A stretch of 64,000 nucleotides of DNA from Peribacillus sp. FSL H8-0477 (GTDB lineage Bacteria > Bacillota > Bacilli > Bacillales > DSM-1321), in the NCBI RefSeq assembly GCF_038002765.1, contig NZ_JBBODE010000002.1, positions 434,001 to 498,000 on the forward strand. Reading direction: 5' to 3'. Under the pieces are notes generated by a model that made no database searches, was not told the origin of the DNA, and saw only the letters and a program-made list of their open reading frames with translations. Below, in pieces: positions 32,562 to 40,941 of the stretch; within the stretch, counting starts at the first letter, position 1, and every line of letters starts with the position of its first letter. The position numbers and the translations under genes were made by a program.

Positions 32562-32819
32562 GTTAAGTTTAGGTGAAAGAGAGTCTTCCAAAAGGGAATT
32601 TACACAATAATAAGGATTTGACGTGAGTTTAAGTGAATTAGCCCCTTTTTTAATCGCTTAGCTCTCAATAATTACATTCAAATTATCTCAGTAGCAGTTA
32701 CAAGAGTAATTGAAACACAAAAGAAAACCGATTTATCCTCATAGAAGGAAACACGGCTTTTATATAGGATTAGAAAGGAAAAAGGATGTTATAGGAGGTT
32801 TTTAAAATCATTTATCGAA

Positions 32820-32835
32820 CTATAACTTGTTATAG
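32820..32835. promoter_or_regulatory. Palindrome CTATAAC-TT-GTTATAG upstream of response-regulator gene
   Basis: Perfect 7-bp arms around two bases; the core differs by one base from the TATAACTAGTTATA palindrome upstream of modA. It lies 58 bases before the start codon. Confidence 0.5.
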
Positions 32836-32893
32836 AAAATTAGACATAGAGAAAAATTGAACCGGAATTCATCAATTCAAAGGAGAACGAAGG

Positions 32894-33586
32894 ATGCATA
32901 AAATTCTACTTGTAGAAGATGATGTGGAAATTAGTGAAATGGTGGGCGTTCAGTTGAACAAAGAAGGATTTGAACTTGTAGCTGCATTTGATGGAGAAGA
33001 GGCAATCACGAATTTTGCCCAGTATACCTTTGATTTAGTCATTCTTGATTTAATGATTCCTAAGGTTTCGGGAATGGATATTTTAAAAAGTATTCGTGAA
33101 AACAGCAAGGTTCCGGTGCTAATCATGTCAGCTAAAGACAGTGATGTTGATAAAGCGCTTGGTTTGGGTTTTGGGGCTGATGACTATCTCACTAAACCAT
33201 TCTCTATGATTGAATTAACGGCAAGGGTAAAAGCGATTATTCGACGTGCTACTGACTATTCAAGTGGTGAACAAGCTGTAGATAATTTTCTCGAAATCGG
33301 AGATCTTTCCATCGATTTGGAAAACTTCTCAGTTCTTAAAAAGGGGACTGATATTAAATTGACTTCAAAAGAATTTAGTATATTGAAGTTGTTTGTCACG
33401 AATCCAAGCAGGGTTTTTACGAAAGCGCAGCTTTATCGTTTTATTTGGAATGATGATTACTACGGTGACGAAAATGTAATCAATGTCCATATTAGAAGAT
33501 TGAGAGAAAAGATTGAAGATGATCCATCGGATCCCTGCTATATTAAAACCATCTGGGGAATTGGCTATAAGTTGGGAAAGAACTAA
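32894..33586 (+). CDS. OmpR-family response regulator (YcbL/VanR-like)
   Basis: 230 residues. Receiver with EDD acid cluster near residue 8, phospho-acceptor Asp in LVILDLMIPKVSGMDI (about residue 52), Lys in DYLTKPFSMIEL. Winged-helix C-terminal domain with KLTSKEFSILKLFVTNPSRVFTKAQL and NVINVHIRRLREKIE. It pairs with the kinase gene starting two bases after its stop, followed by an ABC exporter. The order resembles the Bacillus ycbLMNO cluster. It probably controls the transporter in response to a cell-envelope agent. Confidence 0.92.
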   Translation: MHKILLVEDDVEISEMVGVQLNKEGFELVAAFDGEEAITNFAQYTFDLVILDLMIPKVSGMDILKSIRENSKVPVLIMSAKDSDVDKALGLGFGADDYLTKPFSMIELTARVKAIIRRATDYSSGEQAVDNFLEIGDLSIDLENFSVLKKGTDIKLTSKEFSILKLFVTNPSRVFTKAQLYRFIWNDDYYGDENVINVHIRRLREKIEDDPSDPCYIKTIWGIGYKLGKN

Positions 33587-33587
33587 G

Positions 33588-34514
33588 ATGTTTATCCTGC
33601 TAATAATTAGTTTAATAGTGGTTATCGTCTATCAATATCTCATACATAGAAACCAACAGCGGGTCCTAACATCCATATCCGAAAAGCTGCAGCAAATCAT
33701 GAAACGTTCATCAGATGAAAAGCTCTTAATACAGACGGATGATGTCATTGTGAAGAAACTTCTTATAGAATTAAATCAATTACTTGAACATACTCAAACA
33801 AGTAGAGCAGCACATCTTCAAACAGAAGACTCCATGCGCAGAATGTTATCGAATATCTCTCATGATTTAAAAACGCCGTTGACCGTTGTCATGGGCTACA
33901 TTGAAATGATTACAGCTGATCCTAACCTGAGCAAAGAAGAAACAGATGTGCTGTTGGAAAAGGTACATAACAAAACAGTTGAAGTACTTAATCTAATGAA
34001 TAAATTTTTCAATTTAGCCAGATTAGAGTCAGGAGATATAGATATGCCGTTAACTCGAGTCAATATTAATGAAATCTGCCGTAAAAATATTCTGGCCTAC
34101 TATGACGTGCTGTCAGCTAAAGGGTTTACCGTTGAGTTAGACATCCCAGAGGAGCCATTGTATGTATTGGGTAATGAAGTGGAATTGGAACGAATTCTAA
34201 ATAATTTACTATCGAATAGTATTCGTTATGGCAGTGATGGTTTAGTTATTGGTCTTAATGTAAGAAGTACTTCTGACATGATTTATGTCGATGTCTGGGA
34301 TAAGGGAAAAGGAATGAACGAAATTGACCAAAATCGAATCTTTGAACGAATGTATACACTGGAAGATTCCCGGAACAAATTATATCAAGGAAGCGGACTG
34401 GGTTTAACGATTACCAAGCGGCTGATTGAACAATTAGGCGGCGAAATCACATTGCATAGTGTACCTTTTGAAAGAACTACCTTTACCTTTAGTTTGAAAC
34501 GAGTAACTTTTTAG
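33588..34514 (+). CDS. Membrane histidine kinase (YcbM-like, small sensor)
   Basis: 308 residues from ATG at 33588; a longer frame from 33513 overlaps the regulator and is rejected. A single N-terminal helix (FILLIISLIVVIVYQYLI) and no extracellular sensor domain. HisKA motif MLSNISHDLKTPLTVVMGYIEM carries the phospho-His; ATPase boxes are LNNLLSNSIRYG, VWDKGKGMNE and GSGLGLTITKRLIEQLGG. Kinases this small usually take their signal from the adjacent ABC transporter or a membrane partner. Confidence 0.9.
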   Translation: MFILLIISLIVVIVYQYLIHRNQQRVLTSISEKLQQIMKRSSDEKLLIQTDDVIVKKLLIELNQLLEHTQTSRAAHLQTEDSMRRMLSNISHDLKTPLTVVMGYIEMITADPNLSKEETDVLLEKVHNKTVEVLNLMNKFFNLARLESGDIDMPLTRVNINEICRKNILAYYDVLSAKGFTVELDIPEEPLYVLGNEVELERILNNLLSNSIRYGSDGLVIGLNVRSTSDMIYVDVWDKGKGMNEIDQNRIFERMYTLEDSRNKLYQGSGLGLTITKRLIEQLGGEITLHSVPFERTTFTFSLKRVTF

Positions 34515-34606
34515 AAACGTAAGGTTTTTGTAAGAAATAGGTAAGAAAAAAGCAACACCTCCTGATTAGAATGATAAGTAACCAATAAGAAAAAGGGAGA
34601 GATAGG

Positions 34607-35530
34607 ATGACGTATATCATTCAGACTAATCAGTTGAGCAAATCATATAAGGAAAACCATGTTGTTTCAAATGTGAATATGAAAGTCAAAAAGGGAGAAA
34701 TATATGGATTCCTCGGACCAAATGGAGCAGGTAAGACAACCGTTATGAAGATGCTGACTGGACTTGTTAAACCATCTGGAGGGAGCATTGAAATCTTTGG
34801 TGAAGAACTAAAGGATACTTCATATGAGCTTTTTGAAAGAATGGGTAGCATCATTGAATACCCTGTCTTCTACGATAAGCTGACCGCGAAAGAAAATTTA
34901 GATTTGCATGGTGAATATATGGGGTATTACGACAAACAAGCGATTGATGAAGCGCTTAAGCTTGTTGGACTCACGACCATCAGTCAGAAATCGGTAAAAG
35001 AGTTTTCACTTGGAATGAAACAACGGCTTGGTATTGCGAGGGCAATTATGACGAAACCTCAGTTATTAATTTTGGATGAACCGATAAATGGTCTAGATCC
35101 TGTTGGGATAAAAGAACTCCGGAGTTTATTTCAGATGCTATGCCATGAATACGGAATGACTTTATTAATTTCTAGCCACATATTAGGAGAGATTGAATTA
35201 ATTGCTGACACAATAGGTGTAATTAAAGAAGGCAGATTAATTGAGGAAGTCTCTATGAAGGACATCCGAGATAGAAATACGGAATATATCGAATTAATCA
35301 CAGAGCAATCTAAAAAAGCAGTTTATGTCTTAGAAGAAATTTTACAGATTACAAATTATAAGCTGCTAGATGAATCCATCATCAGAATTTATAGTACCGA
35401 GCACACTCAACGTGACATAAGTAGGGCACTCATCTTAAACGATGTTTCAATTGAAGCATTGTCTAAGAAAAAACATTCACTGGAGGATTACTTTTTGTCA
35501 TTGATTAATGGAGGTGGGCTTAGTGCTTAA
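34607..35530 (+). CDS. ABC transporter ATP-binding protein (BcrA/YcbN-like)
   Basis: 307 residues. Walker A GPNGAGKTT, signature FSLGMKQRLGIARA, Walker B LLILDEPINGLDP, switch His in LLISSHILGEIELIAD. The C-terminal ~80 residues form the accessory domain usual in bacitracin and lantibiotic-type exporters. The permease gene overlaps its end by eight bases. With the upstream two-component genes it makes an antimicrobial-peptide detoxification-like module. Substrate not determinable. Confidence 0.92.
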   Translation: MTYIIQTNQLSKSYKENHVVSNVNMKVKKGEIYGFLGPNGAGKTTVMKMLTGLVKPSGGSIEIFGEELKDTSYELFERMGSIIEYPVFYDKLTAKENLDLHGEYMGYYDKQAIDEALKLVGLTTISQKSVKEFSLGMKQRLGIARAIMTKPQLLILDEPINGLDPVGIKELRSLFQMLCHEYGMTLLISSHILGEIELIADTIGVIKEGRLIEEVSMKDIRDRNTEYIELITEQSKKAVYVLEEILQITNYKLLDESIIRIYSTEHTQRDISRALILNDVSIEALSKKKHSLEDYFLSLINGGGLSA

Positions 35531-36215
35531 ATTAATTAAGTTAGAAATTAAAAAGTTCAAATTAGCCGGTTATGTGAAAACGATTATGTTTATTAACCTA
35601 GGGATTATGATTGCGCTCTGCGGGATTTATTTTGCCGAAAAAAGTGAAGGGATATCCACTTTAGGAAGCTATAAGGAATCTTTCGAGATGATTGGGATTC
35701 TTGTTCGGGCGGCTTTTATTATTTTTGCTTCGGTGCTGATTTCTAAATTAATTATTGATGAATATAGAAACAATACGATATCTATATTGTTTACTTACCC
35801 AATCAACCGAAAGAAAATTATGCTTGCAAAAATCCTGCTTATAACTGGATTCACATTTGTAAATATAGTTTTGTCTAGTGTCTTTATCGGATTTATGTTC
35901 TTTTTAGCTGATCTTGGCTTGAACTTTGTACCGGAGGAACTAACAAGCGGCACGTTAACTGATTCTATCATGCAAATGCCACTTACAGCATTTGCAGCGG
36001 CAGGAATGGGGTTGGTCCCGTTATACTTTGGAATGATAAAGAAATCGGTGCCAGTTACAATCGTCACAGCTATTTTGTTAGTCTCATTTGCTAATGTATC
36101 TGTGGATGAGTTCAAGCTATCGAATATTTTGGTCGTACCTTTAGCCCTCGGAGCACTTGGCCTATTAGTAGCTTATTTCTCCATTAGAAATATTGATCAA
36201 GTGGATATCGATTAG
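35523..36215 (+). CDS. ABC transporter permease (YcbO/BcrB-like)
   Basis: About 230 residues from GTG at 35523, six bases after GGAGGTGG. Six hydrophobic helices (for example TIMFINLGIMIALCGIYF, AAFIIFASVLISKLIID, ILLITGFTFVNIVLSSVFIGFMFFL, VTIVTAILLVSFANV). The YRNNTISILFTYPINRKKIMLAKI coupling segment is typical of ABC-2 type permeases. Works with the preceding ATPase. Confidence 0.88.
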   Translation: MLKLIKLEIKKFKLAGYVKTIMFINLGIMIALCGIYFAEKSEGISTLGSYKESFEMIGILVRAAFIIFASVLISKLIIDEYRNNTISILFTYPINRKKIMLAKILLITGFTFVNIVLSSVFIGFMFFLADLGLNFVPEELTSGTLTDSIMQMPLTAFAAAGMGLVPLYFGMIKKSVPVTIVTAILLVSFANVSVDEFKLSNILVVPLALGALGLLVAYFSIRNIDQVDID

Positions 36216-36226
36216 AGAAGTTTTCC

Positions 36227-36252
36227 TGCCATCTGTTATATCAGGTGGTTTT
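36227..36252 (+). terminator. Terminator of ycbLMNO-like module
   Basis: CCATCTG / CAGGTGG stem with TTATAT loop and T-run. Confidence 0.75.
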
Positions 36253-36375
36253 TTATGTTTTTAGTGGATGTGGGCTTCCTAAGTGAGTATTTAATAGCAA
36301 ACAGTAGCAGAGTAAATTAGAAGGTAGTTGTGGTAGTATATGGATATCATTTAACCATATAGGATGGTGAACAGG

Positions 36376-37809
36376 ATGTACATTTATAAATCGGAAGACA
36401 TTAAAAAAGTTGATGCTGAAGCGGCCAAAAAGGGTCTTGATTCATTCACGCTTATGGAGAATGCAGGAAGTGCTCTTTATCGCGAACTATCTTCCATCGT
36501 CAATAAAGAACAGCGACTGTTGATTCTTGCGGGCAAAGGAAATAATGGCGGAGATGGGATTGTACTTGCACGGTATCTCAAACAGAATGGCTATCGGTGT
36601 GATCTCGTTTTTCCAGATGAAACGCCAATTACCCCAAGTGCACAGAGGCATTTCACTTACTTTTCAAACTGTGGATTTGAAGTATCTCATCTGGTTGGAA
36701 GTTATGACGTCATTATTGATGCACTGCTTGGAGCGGGAGCACGGCATCCAATCCAGAAAAATATGTTACAAATGGTGAGCTGGGCAAATACACAGGATGC
36801 CCTGCGTATTGCCATTGATATGCCGACTGGGGTAATAGCCGATAAAGGAGAAGTGGAGGCTGCATTTCGAGCCGATTATACCTACAGTTTGCATGGTTAT
36901 AAACCCTCAGCGTTTTTGGAAGGTAGTGAGGAGTATTACGGAGAAATTTCCGTACTTGATATTGGTTTGCCCCATACCTCGAATTGGCGGATATGGACAG
37001 AATCTGACGTAAAAAGGACATTTACTAAAAGAAACCCAAATGCCCATAAAGGAACATACGGGACAGGACTACTTGTTGCGGGAACGGATGAAATGCCTGG
37101 GAGTGCACTGCTTGCCGCGTTGGCAGCAATGAGGAGCGGAATTGGAAAGCTGACGGTGGCCACGAATCCCTTTGCATCTGCAATTATTGCGGCCAAAGTT
37201 CCCGAATGTACTTTCATTCATAATGGTCTTGAACAGTTAGCTGACGGACAGATTCCCCAGAAGATAAATGCAACAGCTATTGGTCCGGGTCTGACCGATC
37301 AAGTGAAAATAGACAAGGCATTGAAGCATCTGTTTGAAGAAAAAATCCCGCTTATACTTGATGCGGGTGCACTGACAATGCGTGAGTATCCGAGGAAAAC
37401 AGCACCCATTGTTGTCACACCTCATCCTGGAGAATTTGCTAAAATGACAGGGGAAATGACAGCAGACATTCAAAAGAATCGCTTGGATGAAGCATCTGCC
37501 TATGCGATAGGAAATGAAGTCATTGTTGTTCTTAAAGGCAGAAATACGGTTATTGCATTCCCCGATGGATCCTTACATATTAATGTTACAGGAAATGCAG
37601 GACTGGCAAAGGGAGGGACAGGTGATACGTTAACAGGGATCCTGCTCGCGTTTATTTCCTCTGCGAACGATATAAAATCTGCTATAGCTAATGCTGTGTA
37701 CCTGCATGGCGCAAGTGCGGAATATTGGAGTGAGACTCGAGCTGAAACCTCCCTTCTTGCTAGTGATGTGAGTGAAAATCTTGCCTTTGTGTTAAAGGCG
37801 TTTGAATAA
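36376..37809 (+). CDS. nnr: Bifunctional NAD(P)H-hydrate epimerase / ADP-dependent dehydratase
   Basis: About 477 residues (ATG 36376 preferred; ATG 36364 is four codons upstream). The N-terminal ~210 residues are the YjeF_N epimerase domain (LAGKGNNGGDGIVLARYL, DVIIDALLGAG, DMPTGVIADKGEV). The C-terminal ~270 residues are the ribokinase-like dehydratase (KGTYGTGLLVAGTDEMPGSALLAALAA, VVTPHPGEFAKM, GNAGLAKGGTGDTLTGIL). Together they repair hydrated NADH/NADPH. The two domains are fused, the usual bacterial form. Confidence 0.95.
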   Translation: MYIYKSEDIKKVDAEAAKKGLDSFTLMENAGSALYRELSSIVNKEQRLLILAGKGNNGGDGIVLARYLKQNGYRCDLVFPDETPITPSAQRHFTYFSNCGFEVSHLVGSYDVIIDALLGAGARHPIQKNMLQMVSWANTQDALRIAIDMPTGVIADKGEVEAAFRADYTYSLHGYKPSAFLEGSEEYYGEISVLDIGLPHTSNWRIWTESDVKRTFTKRNPNAHKGTYGTGLLVAGTDEMPGSALLAALAAMRSGIGKLTVATNPFASAIIAAKVPECTFIHNGLEQLADGQIPQKINATAIGPGLTDQVKIDKALKHLFEEKIPLILDAGALTMREYPRKTAPIVVTPHPGEFAKMTGEMTADIQKNRLDEASAYAIGNEVIVVLKGRNTVIAFPDGSLHINVTGNAGLAKGGTGDTLTGILLAFISSANDIKSAIANAVYLHGASAEYWSETRAETSLLASDVSENLAFVLKAFE

Positions 37810-37819
37810 AGGAGACAGT

Positions 37820-38377
37820 ATGTTACTACAAAAAATTACCGAAAATCTCTCTTTCCGCCTCTTTACTGTGGATGATGCGGAAGAAGTATTCACTTTAATT
37901 AATAACTCAAGAACGTATTTAAGAGAATATTTAGGCTGGGTCGATCTCACGACTGAAGTAAAAGATTCAGAGACCTGGATCAAAACAACGCTGCAAGGGA
38001 TGGTCGAAACAGGCGGTTTCCCTACAACTGTCGCGATCATTTATGGAGGAAAAATAGCTGGAACGATTGGCATACAAGAATTAAACCGTGCTAATCGTTC
38101 TGCAAGTATCGGATATTGGCTTGGTGAAGGGTTTCAAGGAAAAGGAATCATGACGAAAGCTTGCAGCAGCTTAATGGATTATGGATTTAACGAGCTTAAA
38201 CTTAATCGGATTTCCATTAAGGCAGCTTTTAGTAATGAAAAAAGCCGTGCCATCCCTGAACGTTTAGGATTTCGAGAGGAAGGACATATTCGGCAGGCGG
38301 AGTGGGTTTATGATCATTATGTAGATCATGTTGTGTATGGAATGCTTGCTGAGGAATGGGGAAGCTACCAAAAATAG
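37820..38377 (+). CDS. GNAT-family N-acetyltransferase (RimJ/RimL-like)
   Basis: 185 residues from ATG at 37820 after AAAGGAGA. LTVDDAEEVFTLINNSRTYLREYLGWVD, AGTIGIQELNRANRSASIGYWLGEGFQGKGIMTKACSSLMDYGF (acetyl-CoA loop Q-G-K-G) and NRISIKAAFSNEKSRAIPERLGF are RimJ/RimL-type. A likely ribosomal-protein or small-amine acetylase. It follows nnr by 10 bases and may be co-transcribed. Confidence 0.88.
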   Translation: MLLQKITENLSFRLFTVDDAEEVFTLINNSRTYLREYLGWVDLTTEVKDSETWIKTTLQGMVETGGFPTTVAIIYGGKIAGTIGIQELNRANRSASIGYWLGEGFQGKGIMTKACSSLMDYGFNELKLNRISIKAAFSNEKSRAIPERLGFREEGHIRQAEWVYDHYVDHVVYGMLAEEWGSYQK

Positions 38378-38388
38378 GAGTTAAAAAA

Positions 38389-38410
38389 GGCAGTATTACA
38401 TGTACAGACT
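38389..38410. repeat. Left flanking hairpin-like sequence of MITE-like copy 2
   Basis: GGCAGTATTACATGTACAGACT, preceded by six A. It is a close but imperfect duplicate of the right flank at 38831-38857 (three missing bases on the left arm). Confidence 0.65.
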
Positions 38411-38412
38411 AC

Positions 38413-38830
38413 TCAGTTTGTAGACAAAAGGAGACTGGAATTAAAAAATTCCAACTCCCTTTTGAAATACTTGGGTGTGTACCTCTGATTACATATCTTT
38501 CACCTAGTCATAAATGAAAGTGAAGTCAATGGAGGGCTCTATTTTACGAATCAAGTGGTTCTGTGGCACCAGTAAATCAAATCATGGTTAGAAAGCATCC
38601 TTATCAACTCAAGTTTTAATACTTCTAAAAGGTAAACAAAGTTGATTGGAACGGAAGGTACGAGACTCCTGCGGGAAAAGCGTGTCTAGGTGAGACCCCG
38701 CAGGCGAAAGTCGAGGAGGCTCGCCGACCGCCTGCGGAAAGCGAGTGCCTGAAGTGGAAATCAAGGTTCAAGTTATACAAGTCATAAAAATAGATAAACT
38801 CGATTTTCACCCGAGTTTGTACACAGTCTG
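38413..38830. mobile_element. MITE-like dispersed element, copy 2
   Basis: About 418 bp of non-coding DNA related along its length to copy 1 (23197-23641). Ends are TCAGTTTGTAGACAAA and TTTGTACACAGTCTGG, imperfect inverted repeats. It carries the GC-rich section missing from copy 1: TGAGACCCCGCAGGCG, GGAGGCTCGCCGACCG, CCTGCGGAAAGCGAG, able to fold as a long hairpin. AAACTCG / CGAGTTT near the right end forms a second hairpin. No transposase is present, so movement would be in trans. Confidence 0.75.
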
Positions 38831-38857
38831 GGCAGTCTATTACATGTATAGACTGCC
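38831..38857 (+). terminator. Right flanking hairpin of copy 2, terminator-like
   Basis: GGCAGTCTAT / ATAGACTGCC is a perfect 10-bp stem with TACATGT loop and TTTT after it. It would terminate nnr-GNAT transcripts coming through the element. Confidence 0.75.
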
Positions 38858-38940
38858 TTTTCGATGCCTACAAAGAATTTCGCCTATATTTTTTTTGGAT
38901 GCATATAGTTAGTTAAAATCGAGAATGTGCAGGAGGAGGA

Positions 38941-40134
38941 ATGTACTTGGAAATCACGGTTAGGCAAGGTGATTCCTTATGGTATTATAGTCAGTTATTT
39001 AAAATGAATATCCAGCTGATTATAGATTCTAATGCAGGCATAGAGGCTGGACAGCTGTTTATTGGTCAACAAATTAAAATTCCAGGCTTTGTAACCATTC
39101 AGTTAACTCTTGAAAAAGGTGACTCACTTTGGGCAATTGCCCAAAAATATAAAGTACCCGTGGCTGCATTGTATACAGTTAATCCAAAAGTAAATGCCTC
39201 TTCTCTGCAAGTCGGACAGGTGATTCAAGTGCCATTGCGAGTTACATGGATGCTTGTGGATGGACAACAGGAATATACGTACGAGAAGATGGTTAACGAT
39301 CTAAATTCTCTTATACAAGTCTATCCGTTCGTTGGTAAATCTTCGATTGGTGCTTCTGTGTTAGAAAAAGAAATCCCAGGCTTGTCGATAGGAAAAGGTG
39401 ATAAGCAAGTTAATTATAATGGGTCTTTTCATGCAAATGAGTGGATCACAACACCGATTATCATGACGTTTATAAATGATTACTTGCTGGCACTTACCAA
39501 TCAAACATCTATCCGTGGTTTGGAAGTTTATCCTTTGTATCAACAAACTATGCTGTCCATTGTACCAATGGTGAATCCTGATGGAGTCAACTTAGTATTG
39601 AATGAGCTGCCTCCCGAGCCTTGGCTGGGCCGTGTAACGGAATGGAATAATGGAAGCAGAGATTTCTCAGATTGGAAGGCAAATATAAGAGGCGTTGATT
39701 TAAATGATCAATTCCCTGCGGAATGGGAATTAGAACGAGAGAGGAACCCAAAGGTACCTGGGCCAAGAGATTATGGAGGAGAAAGTCCTCTTAGCGAGCC
39801 GGAAGCGATTGCGATGGCTAATCTAACTAAAAAGGCGGATTATTCCATGGTATTGGCTTTTCATACGCAAGGAGAAGTAATTTACTGGGGATTCGAAAAT
39901 CTTGAGCCCCCTGAATCAGAAGACATTGTTGAGGAATTTGCGAGGGTCAGCGGGTATGAGGCAGTTCAGACGATAGACAGCTATGCTGGATATAAGGACT
40001 GGTTTATTCAAGATTGGCGCCGTCCGGGATTTACCGTCGAACTAGGCAGTGGAGTAAACCCGTTGCCGCTTAGTCAATTTGATGAAATATATCAAGAGGT
40101 ATTGGGCATTTTTTTAGCAGGACTTTATTTATAG
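38941..40134 (+). CDS. LysM-containing M14 zinc carboxypeptidase (gamma-D-glutamyl-meso-DAP peptidase-like)
   Basis: 397 residues starting at ATG with AGGAGGAGGA. Two LysM domains occupy residues ~3-48 and ~52-98 (VRQGDSLWYYSQLFKMNIQL; LEKGDSLWAIAQKYKVPVAAL). The M14 catalytic domain has the Zn ligands in FHANEW (H-x-x-E), a later His in AFHTQGE, and the catalytic Glu in FTVELGSG. There is no signal peptide, as in Bacillus YqgT-like enzymes, so it may work in mother-cell or spore cortex contexts or on recycled muropeptides. It lies beyond MITE copy 2. Confidence 0.88.
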   Translation: MYLEITVRQGDSLWYYSQLFKMNIQLIIDSNAGIEAGQLFIGQQIKIPGFVTIQLTLEKGDSLWAIAQKYKVPVAALYTVNPKVNASSLQVGQVIQVPLRVTWMLVDGQQEYTYEKMVNDLNSLIQVYPFVGKSSIGASVLEKEIPGLSIGKGDKQVNYNGSFHANEWITTPIIMTFINDYLLALTNQTSIRGLEVYPLYQQTMLSIVPMVNPDGVNLVLNELPPEPWLGRVTEWNNGSRDFSDWKANIRGVDLNDQFPAEWELERERNPKVPGPRDYGGESPLSEPEAIAMANLTKKADYSMVLAFHTQGEVIYWGFENLEPPESEDIVEEFARVSGYEAVQTIDSYAGYKDWFIQDWRRPGFTVELGSGVNPLPLSQFDEIYQEVLGIFLAGLYL

Positions 40135-40192
40135 AATACTATATAATTTTTTCTAAATATAGGGTATAGAGAATTATGGAAGGGGGGCTCAT

Positions 40193-40894
40193 ATGGGCTA
40201 TTTTGCTGATCTAAAAAAGAAAAAAAGGGATAAGAAGTTTGACCAAATTTTACAGCAGAGTAGTAAAAGCAGAGAAGAATTTTGGAAGACCGTTGGGGAG
40301 TTAGATAATTATGTATTAACACATCTGATTAATCCAATGTTTCTTGGAGGAGTATCTTGGCCGGCTAACCGACAAGGGTTCCTCCGTATTGTAAAGGAAA
40401 ACAGCGTTGTTTTTGCGAGTGATGGATTGTCAGATCCTTTTTATCCATCTGCTGAAGAGGAGATTCAACCATATAATGGCTATGGTTTGGAATTCTATTT
40501 AGAATGTGATGATCCTTCACTTCGAGGAGAACTTGATGACGTGAAAAATCACTGGGCATTTGACCTTATTTATCAAATCAGTCAAAATGCTGCGTCTCGT
40601 GGAAATATGCTGGCTCACCTTGAAAAGTATACCGTGTTATCCATGGAATTTACGGAGATAAATTCACCTAAAGGCTACTTAAACGAGAATGGAGTCACAG
40701 GTGTACTGCTCGGTGTGGCTTCTCCAGAAATAAAAACAGCCATTGATCTTCCATTGGAATCCGTTCGACTAGTCAGCATTAAACTGCTCACGCCTGAACA
40801 GTTAGATTATGTCTATCAATACGGATCAGATGCTAGATTAAATCTTTCTGAGGAGCTGAAAAAGGCTGGAACCTACCATCTAAACAGTATCTAA
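40193..40894 (+). CDS. Hypothetical protein, possibly SUFU-domain-like
   Basis: 233 residues with GGGGGG-type ribosome-binding site. Lys-rich N-terminus (LKKKKRDKKFDQIL), then SWPANRQGFLRIVKENSVVFASDGLSDPF, GYGLEFYLECDD, HWAFDLIYQISQNAASRG and LTPEQLDYVYQYG. The sequence has no membrane segment and no catalytic motif. The LTPEQLDYV segment and overall layout recall bacterial suppressor-of-fused proteins, but the resemblance is weak. The neighbours give no functional clue. Confidence 0.5.
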   Translation: MGYFADLKKKKRDKKFDQILQQSSKSREEFWKTVGELDNYVLTHLINPMFLGGVSWPANRQGFLRIVKENSVVFASDGLSDPFYPSAEEEIQPYNGYGLEFYLECDDPSLRGELDDVKNHWAFDLIYQISQNAASRGNMLAHLEKYTVLSMEFTEINSPKGYLNENGVTGVLLGVASPEIKTAIDLPLESVRLVSIKLLTPEQLDYVYQYGSDARLNLSEELKKAGTYHLNSI

Positions 40895-40900
40895 TAAGAG

Positions 40901-40933
40901 AAAGATAGCCTCCTAGATAAGGAGGCTATCTTT
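40901..40933. terminator. Bidirectional terminator
   Basis: AAAGATAGCCTCC / GGAGGCTATCTTT perfect 13-bp stem between the hypothetical gene (plus) and the molybdoenzyme (minus). Confidence 0.9.
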
Positions 40934-40941
40934 CTTTAGTC

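Noticed and set aside
38625..38810. Short ORF of 61 codons inside MITE copy 2 and a similar one in copy 1
   Set aside because: It runs through the GC-rich repeat of the element and has no ribosome site; the match in copy 1 differs by deletion and frame. Best explained as a non-coding repeat.
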